A stretch of 64,000 nucleotides of DNA from Pseudomonas lijiangensis (GTDB lineage: Bacteria; Pseudomonadota; Gammaproteobacteria; Pseudomonadales; Pseudomonadaceae): the NCBI RefSeq assembly GCF_018968705.1, contig NZ_CP076668.1:3111001-3175000 (forward strand), given 5' to 3'. The notes below the pieces were generated by a model. The model did no database searches. It worked only from the letters and a program-made list of their open reading frames with translations, and was not told where the DNA came from. Below are positions 57,221-64,000 of the stretch, in pieces (position 1 is the first letter of the stretch; each line of letters begins with the position of its first letter). The translations under genes and the position numbers were made by a program.

Positions 57221-59104
57221 ATGAAGCATAGTCCGTTGTACCGTGCACTCTCCAAAGCAGGAGTTGCCGGAAGTGGGTGGCTATCGTTGCTGTGCTTTTC
57301 GATTCTGGTCATCGCCAGTTTTCTGTTGTTTGGTGAGCAGATCGAACAATTCCTGACCGGTCTGAGCCTGACGATTCCGTCAGACCCCATTCAGAAGTTA
57401 AACCTCGCCCTCCTGTTGATTGCCCTGCTTGCGTTCGATGTCGTGCTGCCTGTGCCCTCCAGTATCGTGGCGCTGATGGCGGTGGCGTTGCTGGGCAGTA
57501 TCGGCGGTTATCTGGTCATTTTCATTGGGCTTTGTCTGGGTGCCGGAATGGGCTATGCCTTGGGGGCCGGTTACTTGCGGCTGCTGTCCAGGCGCCTGGC
57601 GGTCAACAAGCGCAGCAGCGGGCAACTGGCCTATCAGCTCAATACCCTGTCGCTGATCTGCCTTCGTGGTGTGCCGGTGCTGGCGGAAACTTCGGTGGTG
57701 GCCGCTGGCATGCAGCGCTATCCGCTGCGTCAGTTCCTGCTGGTCACGACTCTGGCCAATGCGGGGCTCGCCCTGGCCTACAGCGCCATCGGCACTTATC
57801 TCATGGAGAAGGACGCACTGCTGGTAACGATACTGGCCAGTATGGTCCTGCCCGGTCTGTTCATTGCCGGTCGCAGTCTGGTGAAAATCATCAAGAGCCG
57901 CGCTGCAAAAGACACCGACGGTCCTTTGCAGGGCCGTTTCGAGGTCAGCTACAACTATCCGGTGGTTTTTACCGATCACCTGTTCGACCCGAAAAATGAC
58001 TGCCTGCGGGCGCAACTCACTGCCGAGCAGCCGGGCCCGGTAACCGTGCTGATCTTTGCCGACGAGCAACTGCTCAAGTCGTCACCCCATCTGCTGCCGC
58101 AGATTGATGCCTACTTTGCCGCTCATGCCCGTGACCTGCGCTTGCAGACCGCGCCCATTGCGGTGCCAGCAGGTGAACTGAGCAAGACACCGCAAGTCCT
58201 GCATCAGCTCTATGAACACATGTTGCAGCACGGGCTGGACCGGCATTGTTATGTGCTGGCCATGGGCGGCGGTGCCGTACTGGATGCTGTGGGCTATTCC
58301 TGCGCCACCTTCCACCGTGGCATGCGCCTGATCCGTATCCCGACCACAGTGCTGGCCCAGAACGATGCCGGTATCGGCGTCAAGAACGGCATCAATGCCT
58401 TTGGCCAGAAGAACCTGCTCGGCGCGTTCTGCCCGGCCAATGCGGTGATCAACGACTTCCAGATGCTGCTCAGCCTGTCACAGCGTGACCGGATCGCCGG
58501 GCTGGCTGAGGCCGTGAAAGTTGCCGCCATCAAGGATTCAGCCTTTTTTCAGTGGATGGAGCAGCAAGCCCAGGCGCTGGCGACCTTTGAGCATAGCGCC
58601 AGCCGTTACGCCATCCGCCGTTGCGCAGAACTGCATCTGGGGCATATCACAGGCGCAGGCGACCCGTTCGAGCGGGGCAACGGCCGGCCACTGGATTACG
58701 GGCACTGGTCCGCCCACAAGCTGGAAAACCTGAGCCAGCACCGCTTGCGCCATGGTGAAGCGGTGGCCGTGGGCATGGCGCTGGACGCGCTGTACGCCAA
58801 TGCGGTGAAGCTGCTGTCGGACACCGATACCGAACGCCTGCTGCACCTGCTCGTGCAACTCGGCTTCAGCCTCAACCCGCCGGAGCTGTTGCTCAAGGAT
58901 GCCCAGGGTCGCTCGCTGATCGTGCAAGGCCTGGAAGAGTTCAGGCAGCACCTTGGCGGCCAGCTTTCCATCCCGATGCTCACCAGCCTGGGTGAGTCCA
59001 CCGATCTGCACGAAATCGATTTCGCGCTGATGGAGCAAGCCTTGCAGCGCCTGTCGTCCTACAGCACTTCGCCCCTGGGCTGGACCAAGAGTTGCCCTGA
59101 ATGA
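57221..59104 (+). CDS. eboD: Fusion of a VTT/DedA-like membrane domain with an EboD-type dehydroquinate-synthase-like domain
   Basis: 627 residues from MKHSPLYRALSKAG; AGGG lies eight bases upstream. Residues 1-220 hold five or six hydrophobic helices in SNARE-associated/VTT style (FDVVLPVPSSIVALMAVALLG; LGAGMGYALGAGYLRLLSRR; CLRGVPVLAETSVVAAGMQRYPLRQF). From about 228 (FEVSYNYPVVFTDHLFDP) comes a full sugar-phosphate cyclase domain: VLAMGGGAVLDAVGYSCATFHRG, PTTVLAQNDAGIGVKNGINAFGQKN, and the metal ligands E in LAEAVKVA, H in DYGHWSAHK and H in RHGEAVAVGM. EboD of cyanobacteria is the cyclase alone. It starts a six-gene ATGA-linked operon in ebo order. The cyclase may make a cyclitol-like group attached to or carried across the membrane; unproven. 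Confidence 0.85.
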   Translation: MKHSPLYRALSKAGVAGSGWLSLLCFSILVIASFLLFGEQIEQFLTGLSLTIPSDPIQKLNLALLLIALLAFDVVLPVPSSIVALMAVALLGSIGGYLVIFIGLCLGAGMGYALGAGYLRLLSRRLAVNKRSSGQLAYQLNTLSLICLRGVPVLAETSVVAAGMQRYPLRQFLLVTTLANAGLALAYSAIGTYLMEKDALLVTILASMVLPGLFIAGRSLVKIIKSRAAKDTDGPLQGRFEVSYNYPVVFTDHLFDPKNDCLRAQLTAEQPGPVTVLIFADEQLLKSSPHLLPQIDAYFAAHARDLRLQTAPIAVPAGELSKTPQVLHQLYEHMLQHGLDRHCYVLAMGGGAVLDAVGYSCATFHRGMRLIRIPTTVLAQNDAGIGVKNGINAFGQKNLLGAFCPANAVINDFQMLLSLSQRDRIAGLAEAVKVAAIKDSAFFQWMEQQAQALATFEHSASRYAIRRCAELHLGHITGAGDPFERGNGRPLDYGHWSAHKLENLSQHRLRHGEAVAVGMALDALYANAVKLLSDTDTERLLHLLVQLGFSLNPPELLLKDAQGRSLIVQGLEEFRQHLGGQLSIPMLTSLGESTDLHEIDFALMEQALQRLSSYSTSPLGWTKSCPE

Positions 59105-59985
59105 ACCAGACCTCCCTGAAAACCTGGATGACCCTGGGCCGTGTCTCCAATCTGCCGACGGTATGGACCAATACCCTGGCAGCCGCATTGCTGGCCAGTA
59201 GCGCTGGCGCCCTTGCCCCGCCTTCGTTTCTGGTCTGGGGGCTGCTGCTGGTCGTGCTGTCGCTGCTTTATCTGTTCGGCATGCTCTTGAACGACCTGCT
59301 GGATGCCGACTGGGATCAGCAACACGACAATCCGCGCCCCATTACCCTCGGGCTGGTCAGCCGCCAGCAAGTCGCACTGGCTGTCGGCGCACTGATTCTG
59401 GTGGCGGCCGTCGCGATACTGGGCCTGAGCCAGTTGATCGAAGAACCGGACTGGCTGCTGGGCAGCGCTGCGCTGTTGCTCGGCTTCATCCTGGCCTACA
59501 ACATTCTGCACAAGAAATACCCCCACAGCGTCTGGCTGATGGGCGCCTGCCGCTCGGCGCTTTACCTGACAGCGGCTGCCAGCCTCAGCGTACCGCCGGA
59601 ACCCATCTGGCTTTGCGCGGCATTATTGGGCGCCTACATCAGTGGCCTGACCTACCTGGCCCGTCAGGAACATCGCAACCAGTTGCTCAGCCGCTTCCCG
59701 CTGCTGCTGATGCTGAGCCCGCTGATCCTGGTCAGCTACGCCAGCAACGGCATGTTCTGGCTGGTGCTGCTGATCTGGCTCGTCTGGCTGGGACGCAATT
59801 ACTGGCGTCATCTGGCCAACCCGCAGCATCGTCAGGTCCGCGCGTTCATCGGTGCGGGTCTGGCTGCACTGCCACTGTTCGACGCCATGGTTCTGGCCCT
59901 GGCGGATCAACCCTGGGCCAGCCTGCTGTGCGTCCTGGTGTTCTTTCTGCTTCCTCGCTTCCAACGCTGGATCAAGCCCACATGA
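59101..59985 (+). CDS. eboC: UbiA-family prenyltransferase EboC
   Basis: 294 residues, ATGA overlap with eboD. Eight or so TM helices. The first Asp-rich motif is GMLLNDLLDADWDQQHDNPRPI, the NDxxDxxxD prenyl-diphosphate site of the UbiA family. The second is less regular than in UbiA itself. EboC in cyanobacteria is of this family. It would attach an isoprenoid or other lipid to a small aromatic or cyclitol acceptor at the inner membrane. Confidence 0.88.
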   Translation: MNQTSLKTWMTLGRVSNLPTVWTNTLAAALLASSAGALAPPSFLVWGLLLVVLSLLYLFGMLLNDLLDADWDQQHDNPRPITLGLVSRQQVALAVGALILVAAVAILGLSQLIEEPDWLLGSAALLLGFILAYNILHKKYPHSVWLMGACRSALYLTAAASLSVPPEPIWLCAALLGAYISGLTYLARQEHRNQLLSRFPLLLMLSPLILVSYASNGMFWLVLLIWLVWLGRNYWRHLANPQHRQVRAFIGAGLAALPLFDAMVLALADQPWASLLCVLVFFLLPRFQRWIKPT

Positions 59986-60737
59986 TCGAAATCGCCCCGA
60001 ATGGATTTGCGGCACTTGAACTCAGAGAAGAGATCCTGACCGACCAACTGCAGCGCTTCAGCCGCCACTTGCCGATGTCCGAGTTGCAGTGGTGGGACAG
60101 TGCGCTGCCACAGATTGCGCAAAACCCGAGTGCCGACACGCTGGTGCTTCTGAGCAGTCAGTGCAAACGTCAACTGGCTGAGCGGCCTGAGGCTGATGAC
60201 GCTGCATGGACCAAGGTGCAGCTAGCCCGCGTGCTGCTGCTGTCAGAAGCCCTCAAGCATCAGGAACCCGGCAAGCGCTCAGCGTTGCTGCGTCAGTTCT
60301 ATGCCTGGGGCGACGATCAGGAAAAGATTGCCATCCTCAAGGCCCTGGACTGGTTCGATGCCAGCGGGCAGTGCCTGGACCTGGCCCTTCAGGCCGGCCG
60401 CACCCACAACAGTCAGGTGTTTGCCGCCATTGCGCTGGATAACCCCTTCCCGTCGAGCCACTACAACGAGCGCGCTTTCCACCAACTGGTGCTGAAAGCG
60501 CTAAGCATGGGCCTTGATATCCGGCGCCTGCTGGGTCTGCCTGAAAGGCGCAGCAGCTCGCTGAACCAGCTTGCCCTCGACCTGCTGGAAGAACAGCTTG
60601 CCGCCGAGCGTCCGGTTTCAGTCGGCCTGGTTCACGTCATCGCTTTCGCGCTGCTCACAGCCCCCCAACACCAGAGGCTTGCCCAGTTGCGTCAGGCGCA
60701 ACGCCTGCCCGCCGAATGGGCCGGGCACTTTCGGTAA
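59982..60737 (+). CDS. eboA: EboA-like protein
   Basis: 251 residues from MIEIAPNGFAALELREEIL; ATGA overlap with eboC. All-alpha, no signal or TM segment, so it should be cytoplasmic. Conserved-looking pieces are LPMSELQWWDSALPQIAQ and AIALDNPFPSSHYNERAFHQLVLKALSMG in pieces. The EboA family has no known activity. It is identified mainly by its fixed place between eboC and eboB and by this helical pattern. In cyanobacteria EboA is needed for scytonemin export to the periplasm, along with the other Ebo proteins. Confidence 0.78.
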   Translation: MIEIAPNGFAALELREEILTDQLQRFSRHLPMSELQWWDSALPQIAQNPSADTLVLLSSQCKRQLAERPEADDAAWTKVQLARVLLLSEALKHQEPGKRSALLRQFYAWGDDQEKIAILKALDWFDASGQCLDLALQAGRTHNSQVFAAIALDNPFPSSHYNERAFHQLVLKALSMGLDIRRLLGLPERRSSSLNQLALDLLEEQLAAERPVSVGLVHVIAFALLTAPQHQRLAQLRQAQRLPAEWAGHFR

Positions 60738-60790
60738 CACCAAACCCGCATTCCCCAACGCTTGCCCTTTGCGCATTACGAGGATGTTCC

Positions 60791-61675
60791 ATGCCCAAGT
60801 ACTTCGATCCGCACATCCACATGGTAAGCCGTACCACGGACGACTATCAGAACATGGCCGCCGCCGGGATCACCGGGGTCATCGAACCCGCCTTCTGGCA
60901 AGGCCAGGCGCGCACCAGTGTCGGCAGCTTTGTCGACTACTTCGATATGCTGCTGGGCTGGGAACGCTTCCGCGCCAGCATGTTCGGCATCCATCATTTC
61001 TGCACCATCGGGCTCAATCCCAAGGAAGCCAACGACCTGTCGATCGCCTACGAGGTGCTGGATATCCTGCCTCGCTATCTGGTCAAGGACGGCGTGGTAG
61101 CCGTCGGTGAAATCGGCTACGACGATATCACTCCCGAAGAAGACCGTTTTCTCGCAGCGCAACTGGAGCTGGCCAAGCAGTTCCAGTTGCCGGTCCTGGT
61201 CCACACCCCCCATCGCGACAAGATTGGCGGCACCAAACGCACGCTGGCGGTGGTCCGCGAAATCGGCATTCCCGAGAACCAGGTCATCATCGACCACCTG
61301 AACGAGCTGACCCTGCCCCTGGTGATGGAAACCGACTGCTGGCGCGGCCACTCGATCTACCCCAACACCAAGATGTCGGAGCAACGCATGGTGGCGCTGC
61401 TCAAGGAGTACGGCACTGAAAAGATGGTGGTCAACAGTGCCGCAGACTGGGGCGTCAGCGACCCGCTCAAGGTGCCGAAAACCGGCCAGGCAATGCTGGC
61501 GGCCGGCTTCACCGAAGCGCAGGTCGAACACGTGCTGTTCCATAACCCGGTGGACTTCTTCGCCCAGAGCGGGCAACTGGACAAGGAACTGGTCAGCACC
61601 CCGATGCCCATCGATCAGCGTAAACAATGGCAGGAAAACTCGGCCCTGCGTGGTCAGGAACCGGTGGTCAAATGA
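60791..61675 (+). CDS. eboB: TatD-family metal hydrolase EboB
   Basis: 294 residues from MPKYFDPHIHMVSRTTDDY; AGGA seven bases before the ATG. The metal site of the amidohydrolase/TatD fold is intact: DPHIH near the start, GEIGYDD with the bridging glutamate, VHTPHRDK, and DHLNE. The C-terminal part ends VLFHNPVDFF. It is cytoplasmic, probably a phosphoesterase or amidohydrolase. The fourth ebo gene in the set and always present in ebo clusters. Confidence 0.9.
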   Translation: MPKYFDPHIHMVSRTTDDYQNMAAAGITGVIEPAFWQGQARTSVGSFVDYFDMLLGWERFRASMFGIHHFCTIGLNPKEANDLSIAYEVLDILPRYLVKDGVVAVGEIGYDDITPEEDRFLAAQLELAKQFQLPVLVHTPHRDKIGGTKRTLAVVREIGIPENQVIIDHLNELTLPLVMETDCWRGHSIYPNTKMSEQRMVALLKEYGTEKMVVNSAADWGVSDPLKVPKTGQAMLAAGFTEAQVEHVLFHNPVDFFAQSGQLDKELVSTPMPIDQRKQWQENSALRGQEPVVK

Positions 61676-62898
61676 GTGCCGCGTCCGGCTGGACCGCTGC
61701 CCAGATCGGCTATTGCAGCAACGTGCATCCCGCGCCCGGGCTGGCTGAGTTGTGCGCCTCCATCGAGCAGCATTTCCGGGGTGTACGCCAGCAGCGCAAA
61801 CTGACCGAACAGGAAAGCGGCCTGTGGATCAGTGCCCAGGCGGCTCAGGAGTTACAGGATGCAGCGGCGCGCAAAGAATTTCTGGCCGTATTGAAGCGCG
61901 CCGGAATGCGCCTGACGTCACTCAACGGCTTTCCCTACGGGCAGTTTCACAAGGGCGCGGTGAAAGCCGAGGTCTACCTGCCCAGTTGGGCGGACGCCGA
62001 ACGACTGACCTACAGCCTGCAACTGGCTGAAATTCTGGCCGAGGCCTTGCCTGCGGACTGCGATCAGGGCGTGATTTCCAGCGTTCCACTGGGTTACGCC
62101 GCCCACTGGAGCCCGGAGCGGCAGCAGCGTGCCGAAGAGTTGCTGGGGCACCTGACGTCTTCCCTGGCCAGCCTTCGGCACAAAACCGGCAAGAAGATCG
62201 TGATCTGCCTGGAAATGGAGCCGGACTGCGTGCTGGAAAACACCACCCAGGCCATCGAGTTCTTTCAGCGCCTGCAAGCCCGCGACCCTCATCATGAGCA
62301 TCTGGCGTTGTGCTTCGATGTCTGCCATCAGGCGGTCGTGTTCGAGGACTGTCATGAGTCGCTTGGCAGGCTGCGCGAAGCCGGGGTTCCGGTGGGCAAG
62401 ATCCAGCTATCCAATGCCATGATCTGCCATCTGCCCGCCGAAGACGACAGTCGCCGTGAACAGGTTCTCGATGCGCTGGGCGACTTTGCCGAAGCCACCT
62501 ACCTGCATCAGGTCAAGACCCTGGACCCACAAGGCCAGCTCAAAGCCTGGTCGGATCTGCCAGCAGCACTGGAGAACCCGGAGCAAAGCAGCGAGCTGAG
62601 GATTCACTTCCACGTGCCGCTGTTCAGCGAGCAATTGCTGTTGCCAGAACTCAGCGGCAGCCAGTTGGCCTTGAGCCAGACTTTCGATTTCCTGGCAGAG
62701 CACGCCGATTTCCGTCCGGTGCTGGAAGCGGAAACCTATAGCTGGAACGTCCTGCCTTCCGCCATCAGGCCACAGACCGAACGGGCCTTGCTGCTGGGCA
62801 TCGCGGCCGAACTGCAATGGGTCGAAAAGCAACTGCGCCAGCGCGGTTTACTGCTGGCCGATGCCCACAAGCAAAAGGCCTATGCCGATGCGATCTGA
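61672..62898 (+). CDS. eboE: EboE-like sugar isomerase/TIM-barrel protein
   Basis: 408 residues, ATGA overlap with eboB. It shows a xylose-isomerase/AP-endonuclease-2 type barrel: IGYCSNVHPAPGLAELCASIEQHF at the front, LTSLNGFPYGQFHKGAVK, CLEMEPDCVLENTTQAIEFF with metal-ligand glutamates, ALCFDVCHQAVVFED, and IQLSNAMICHLP. The family is known from ebo clusters as metabolite-traffic protein EboE. It would act on a sugar-like substrate; which one is unknown. Confidence 0.88.
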   Translation: MSAASGWTAAQIGYCSNVHPAPGLAELCASIEQHFRGVRQQRKLTEQESGLWISAQAAQELQDAAARKEFLAVLKRAGMRLTSLNGFPYGQFHKGAVKAEVYLPSWADAERLTYSLQLAEILAEALPADCDQGVISSVPLGYAAHWSPERQQRAEELLGHLTSSLASLRHKTGKKIVICLEMEPDCVLENTTQAIEFFQRLQARDPHHEHLALCFDVCHQAVVFEDCHESLGRLREAGVPVGKIQLSNAMICHLPAEDDSRREQVLDALGDFAEATYLHQVKTLDPQGQLKAWSDLPAALENPEQSSELRIHFHVPLFSEQLLLPELSGSQLALSQTFDFLAEHADFRPVLEAETYSWNVLPSAIRPQTERALLLGIAAELQWVEKQLRQRGLLLADAHKQKAYADAI

Positions 62899-64000
62899 CC
62901 TGTCGCCACTGCTGCTGATCAACGTGGTGGGCCTGACACCCGGCTTGCTGGGCGAAGCCACACCGCAGATCAATGCGTTGCTCAAGAATGCGCAGATGGC
63001 CAGCTTGCAGCCGGTGTTTCCGGCGGTGACTTCCACTGTGCAGGCGTCCATCCTTACCGGCCAGCCGCCCTCGAAGCATGGCGTTGTCGGCAATGGCTGG
63101 TATTTCCGCGATCAGGCCGAAGTCCGCTTCTGGCTGCAGCCCAACGATCTGATACAGGGCGAAAAGGTCTGGCACGCTCTCAAGCGTGAGCATCCGGAGT
63201 TTCGCAGCAGCCAGCTGTTCTGGTGGTTCAACATGTATGCCGACGTGGACGCCGCCATCACGCCACGTCCCCACTACCCCGCTGACGGCCGCAAAATGTT
63301 CGGTCTGTATTCGTCACCGGCGTCGCTGCACGAAGTCATCGAGCAGCAGATTGGCGAGTTTCCGTTTCCAGGTTTCTGGGGACCCGCCGCCGGTATCGCG
63401 TCCAGTCGCTGGATCGTGGATTGCGCCATGGCCGAATTCCGCATCAACCGGCCCAATCTGCAACTGGTCTATCTGCCGCACCTGGATTACAGCCTGCAAC
63501 GCCACGGGCCGGATCATCCGTCGATTGCCGATGAAGTGCGGGCCATCGACCATGAAGTCGGACGCTTGCTGGCCTTCGCCGAACAGCAAGGTGCCAAGGT
63601 CATGCTGCTTTCGGAATACGGCATAGAAGCGGTTCAGCAATCGGTGTCGATCAACCGGGTGCTGCGCTCGGAAGGCTTGCTGCAAGTGCGTCAGTCCCTG
63701 TCCTGGGAACTGCTGGATCCAGGCGCCAGTGCCGCCTTTGCCGTCACCGATCATCAGATCGCCCATATCTACGTGAAACGGGCGCAGGATATCCCCAAAG
63801 TCAAAGCCCTGTTGCAGCGCCAGCCAGGCATCGAGCAGGTGCTGGACAAGACAGAACAGCAGGCCTGGCAACTCGATCACCCTCGCAGCGGCGAGCTGGT
63901 GGCCATCGCAGAAGCCGGTTTCTGGTTCGATTACTACTACTGGTTCGATGATCGCAAGGCACCCGACTTTGCCCGCACCGTGGACATTCATCGCAAGCCC
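62888..64000 (+). CDS. eboF: EboF-like nucleotide pyrophosphatase/alkaline-phosphatase superfamily protein, 3' truncated
   Basis: The frame is open to the right edge (371 codons seen). The ATG at 62888 overlaps the end of eboE by 11 bp; one at 62882 is also possible. Family features: LLLINVVGLTPGLLG at the front, PVFPAVTSTVQASILTGQPPSKHGVVGNGWYF with the likely nucleophile threonine region, VYLPHLDYSLQRHGPDHP with the metal-binding D and H, LLSEYGIEAV, and IHRKP at the edge. EboF in other bacteria is of this type I phosphodiesterase/pyrophosphatase family and usually ends the cluster. It could remove a diphosphate from the lipid-linked product. Confidence 0.88.
   Translation, partial: MRSDLSPLLLINVVGLTPGLLGEATPQINALLKNAQMASLQPVFPAVTSTVQASILTGQPPSKHGVVGNGWYFRDQAEVRFWLQPNDLIQGEKVWHALKREHPEFRSSQLFWWFNMYADVDAAITPRPHYPADGRKMFGLYSSPASLHEVIEQQIGEFPFPGFWGPAAGIASSRWIVDCAMAEFRINRPNLQLVYLPHLDYSLQRHGPDHPSIADEVRAIDHEVGRLLAFAEQQGAKVMLLSEYGIEAVQQSVSINRVLRSEGLLQVRQSLSWELLDPGASAAFAVTDHQIAHIYVKRAQDIPKVKALLQRQPGIEQVLDKTEQQAWQLDHPRSGELVAIAEAGFWFDYYYWFDDRKAPDFARTVDIHRKP

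Noticed and set aside
1..64000. CRISPR arrays, tRNA genes, rRNA genes, insertion sequences, prophage
   Set aside because: I looked for regular short repeats with spacers, tRNA cloverleafs and CCA ends, and transposase or integrase motifs, and found none.

Overview
The window is chromosomal DNA of a Pseudomonas: about 60% GC, Pseudomonas-type REP palindromes, a mag macroglobulin operon, a sigma-54 controlled sugar operon, and an NRPS tail of the kind found in syringomycin-family producers. I cannot fix the species. Candidates are any group making syringomycin-like lipopeptides (P. syringae, P. asplenii/fuscovaginae, P. corrugata and relatives). I see no tRNA, rRNA, CRISPR array, insertion sequence or prophage.

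Layout. (1) 1-8814 is the 3' end of a giant NRPS gene with domains C-A(Thr)-T-C-A(acidic)-T-C-T-TE. The last module has no A domain. This order and specificity match the end of SyrE, where Dhb, 3-OH-Asp and a trans-loaded 4-Cl-Thr are added before cyclisation. (2) 8888-10336 holds a small cupin and a membrane/coiled-coil protein. A candidate small RNA and a REP pair follow. (3) 18356-10855 (minus) is a tightly overlapping seven-gene operon: ketoacyl synthase III, extended SDR, metallo-beta-lactamase fold hydrolase, PaaK/F390-like adenylate-forming enzyme, ATP-grasp ligase, GNAT-like acyltransferase and Rieske oxygenase. It looks like an uncharacterised biosynthetic cluster and is the strongest candidate here for something new. 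(4) 19107-24029 holds a DUF2339/DUF3999 pair and a secreted protein, then two REP pairs. (5) 35010-24566 (minus) is the six-gene mag operon (magA-F) with an extra secreted protein upstream. (6) 35385-40587 is a peptide-type ABC importer operon preceded by a translationally coupled 20-codon leader ORF. (7) 40602-45714 is a glycoside hydrolase locus (GH128-like, GH3 with PA14) with a TetR regulator and a very AT-rich 450 bp block. (8) 46169-51169 holds an AcoR-type sigma-54 activator divergent from an inositol/sugar dehydrogenase, a sugar-isomerase-like protein and an orphan sugar-binding protein; a sigma-54 promoter and a paired activator site lie in the gap. (9) 51248-56905 holds a TetR regulator divergent from nitroreductase, RND adaptor and RND pump, with a palindromic operator between them. 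(10) 57221 to the right edge is the ebo (edb) cluster in the order eboD-C-A-B-E-F, with eboD fused to an N-terminal membrane VTT/DedA domain. A Fur-box-like dyad lies upstream.

How the parts relate. The left end belongs to a lipopeptide toxin pathway whose other genes lie outside the window. The seven-gene operon could build a small acyl-derived amide or lactone. The ebo cluster is known elsewhere for exporting or assembling secondary metabolites (scytonemin in cyanobacteria) and for nematode repulsion in P. fluorescens. Most gene pairs inside the operons overlap by 4 bp (ATGA), which points to translational coupling.
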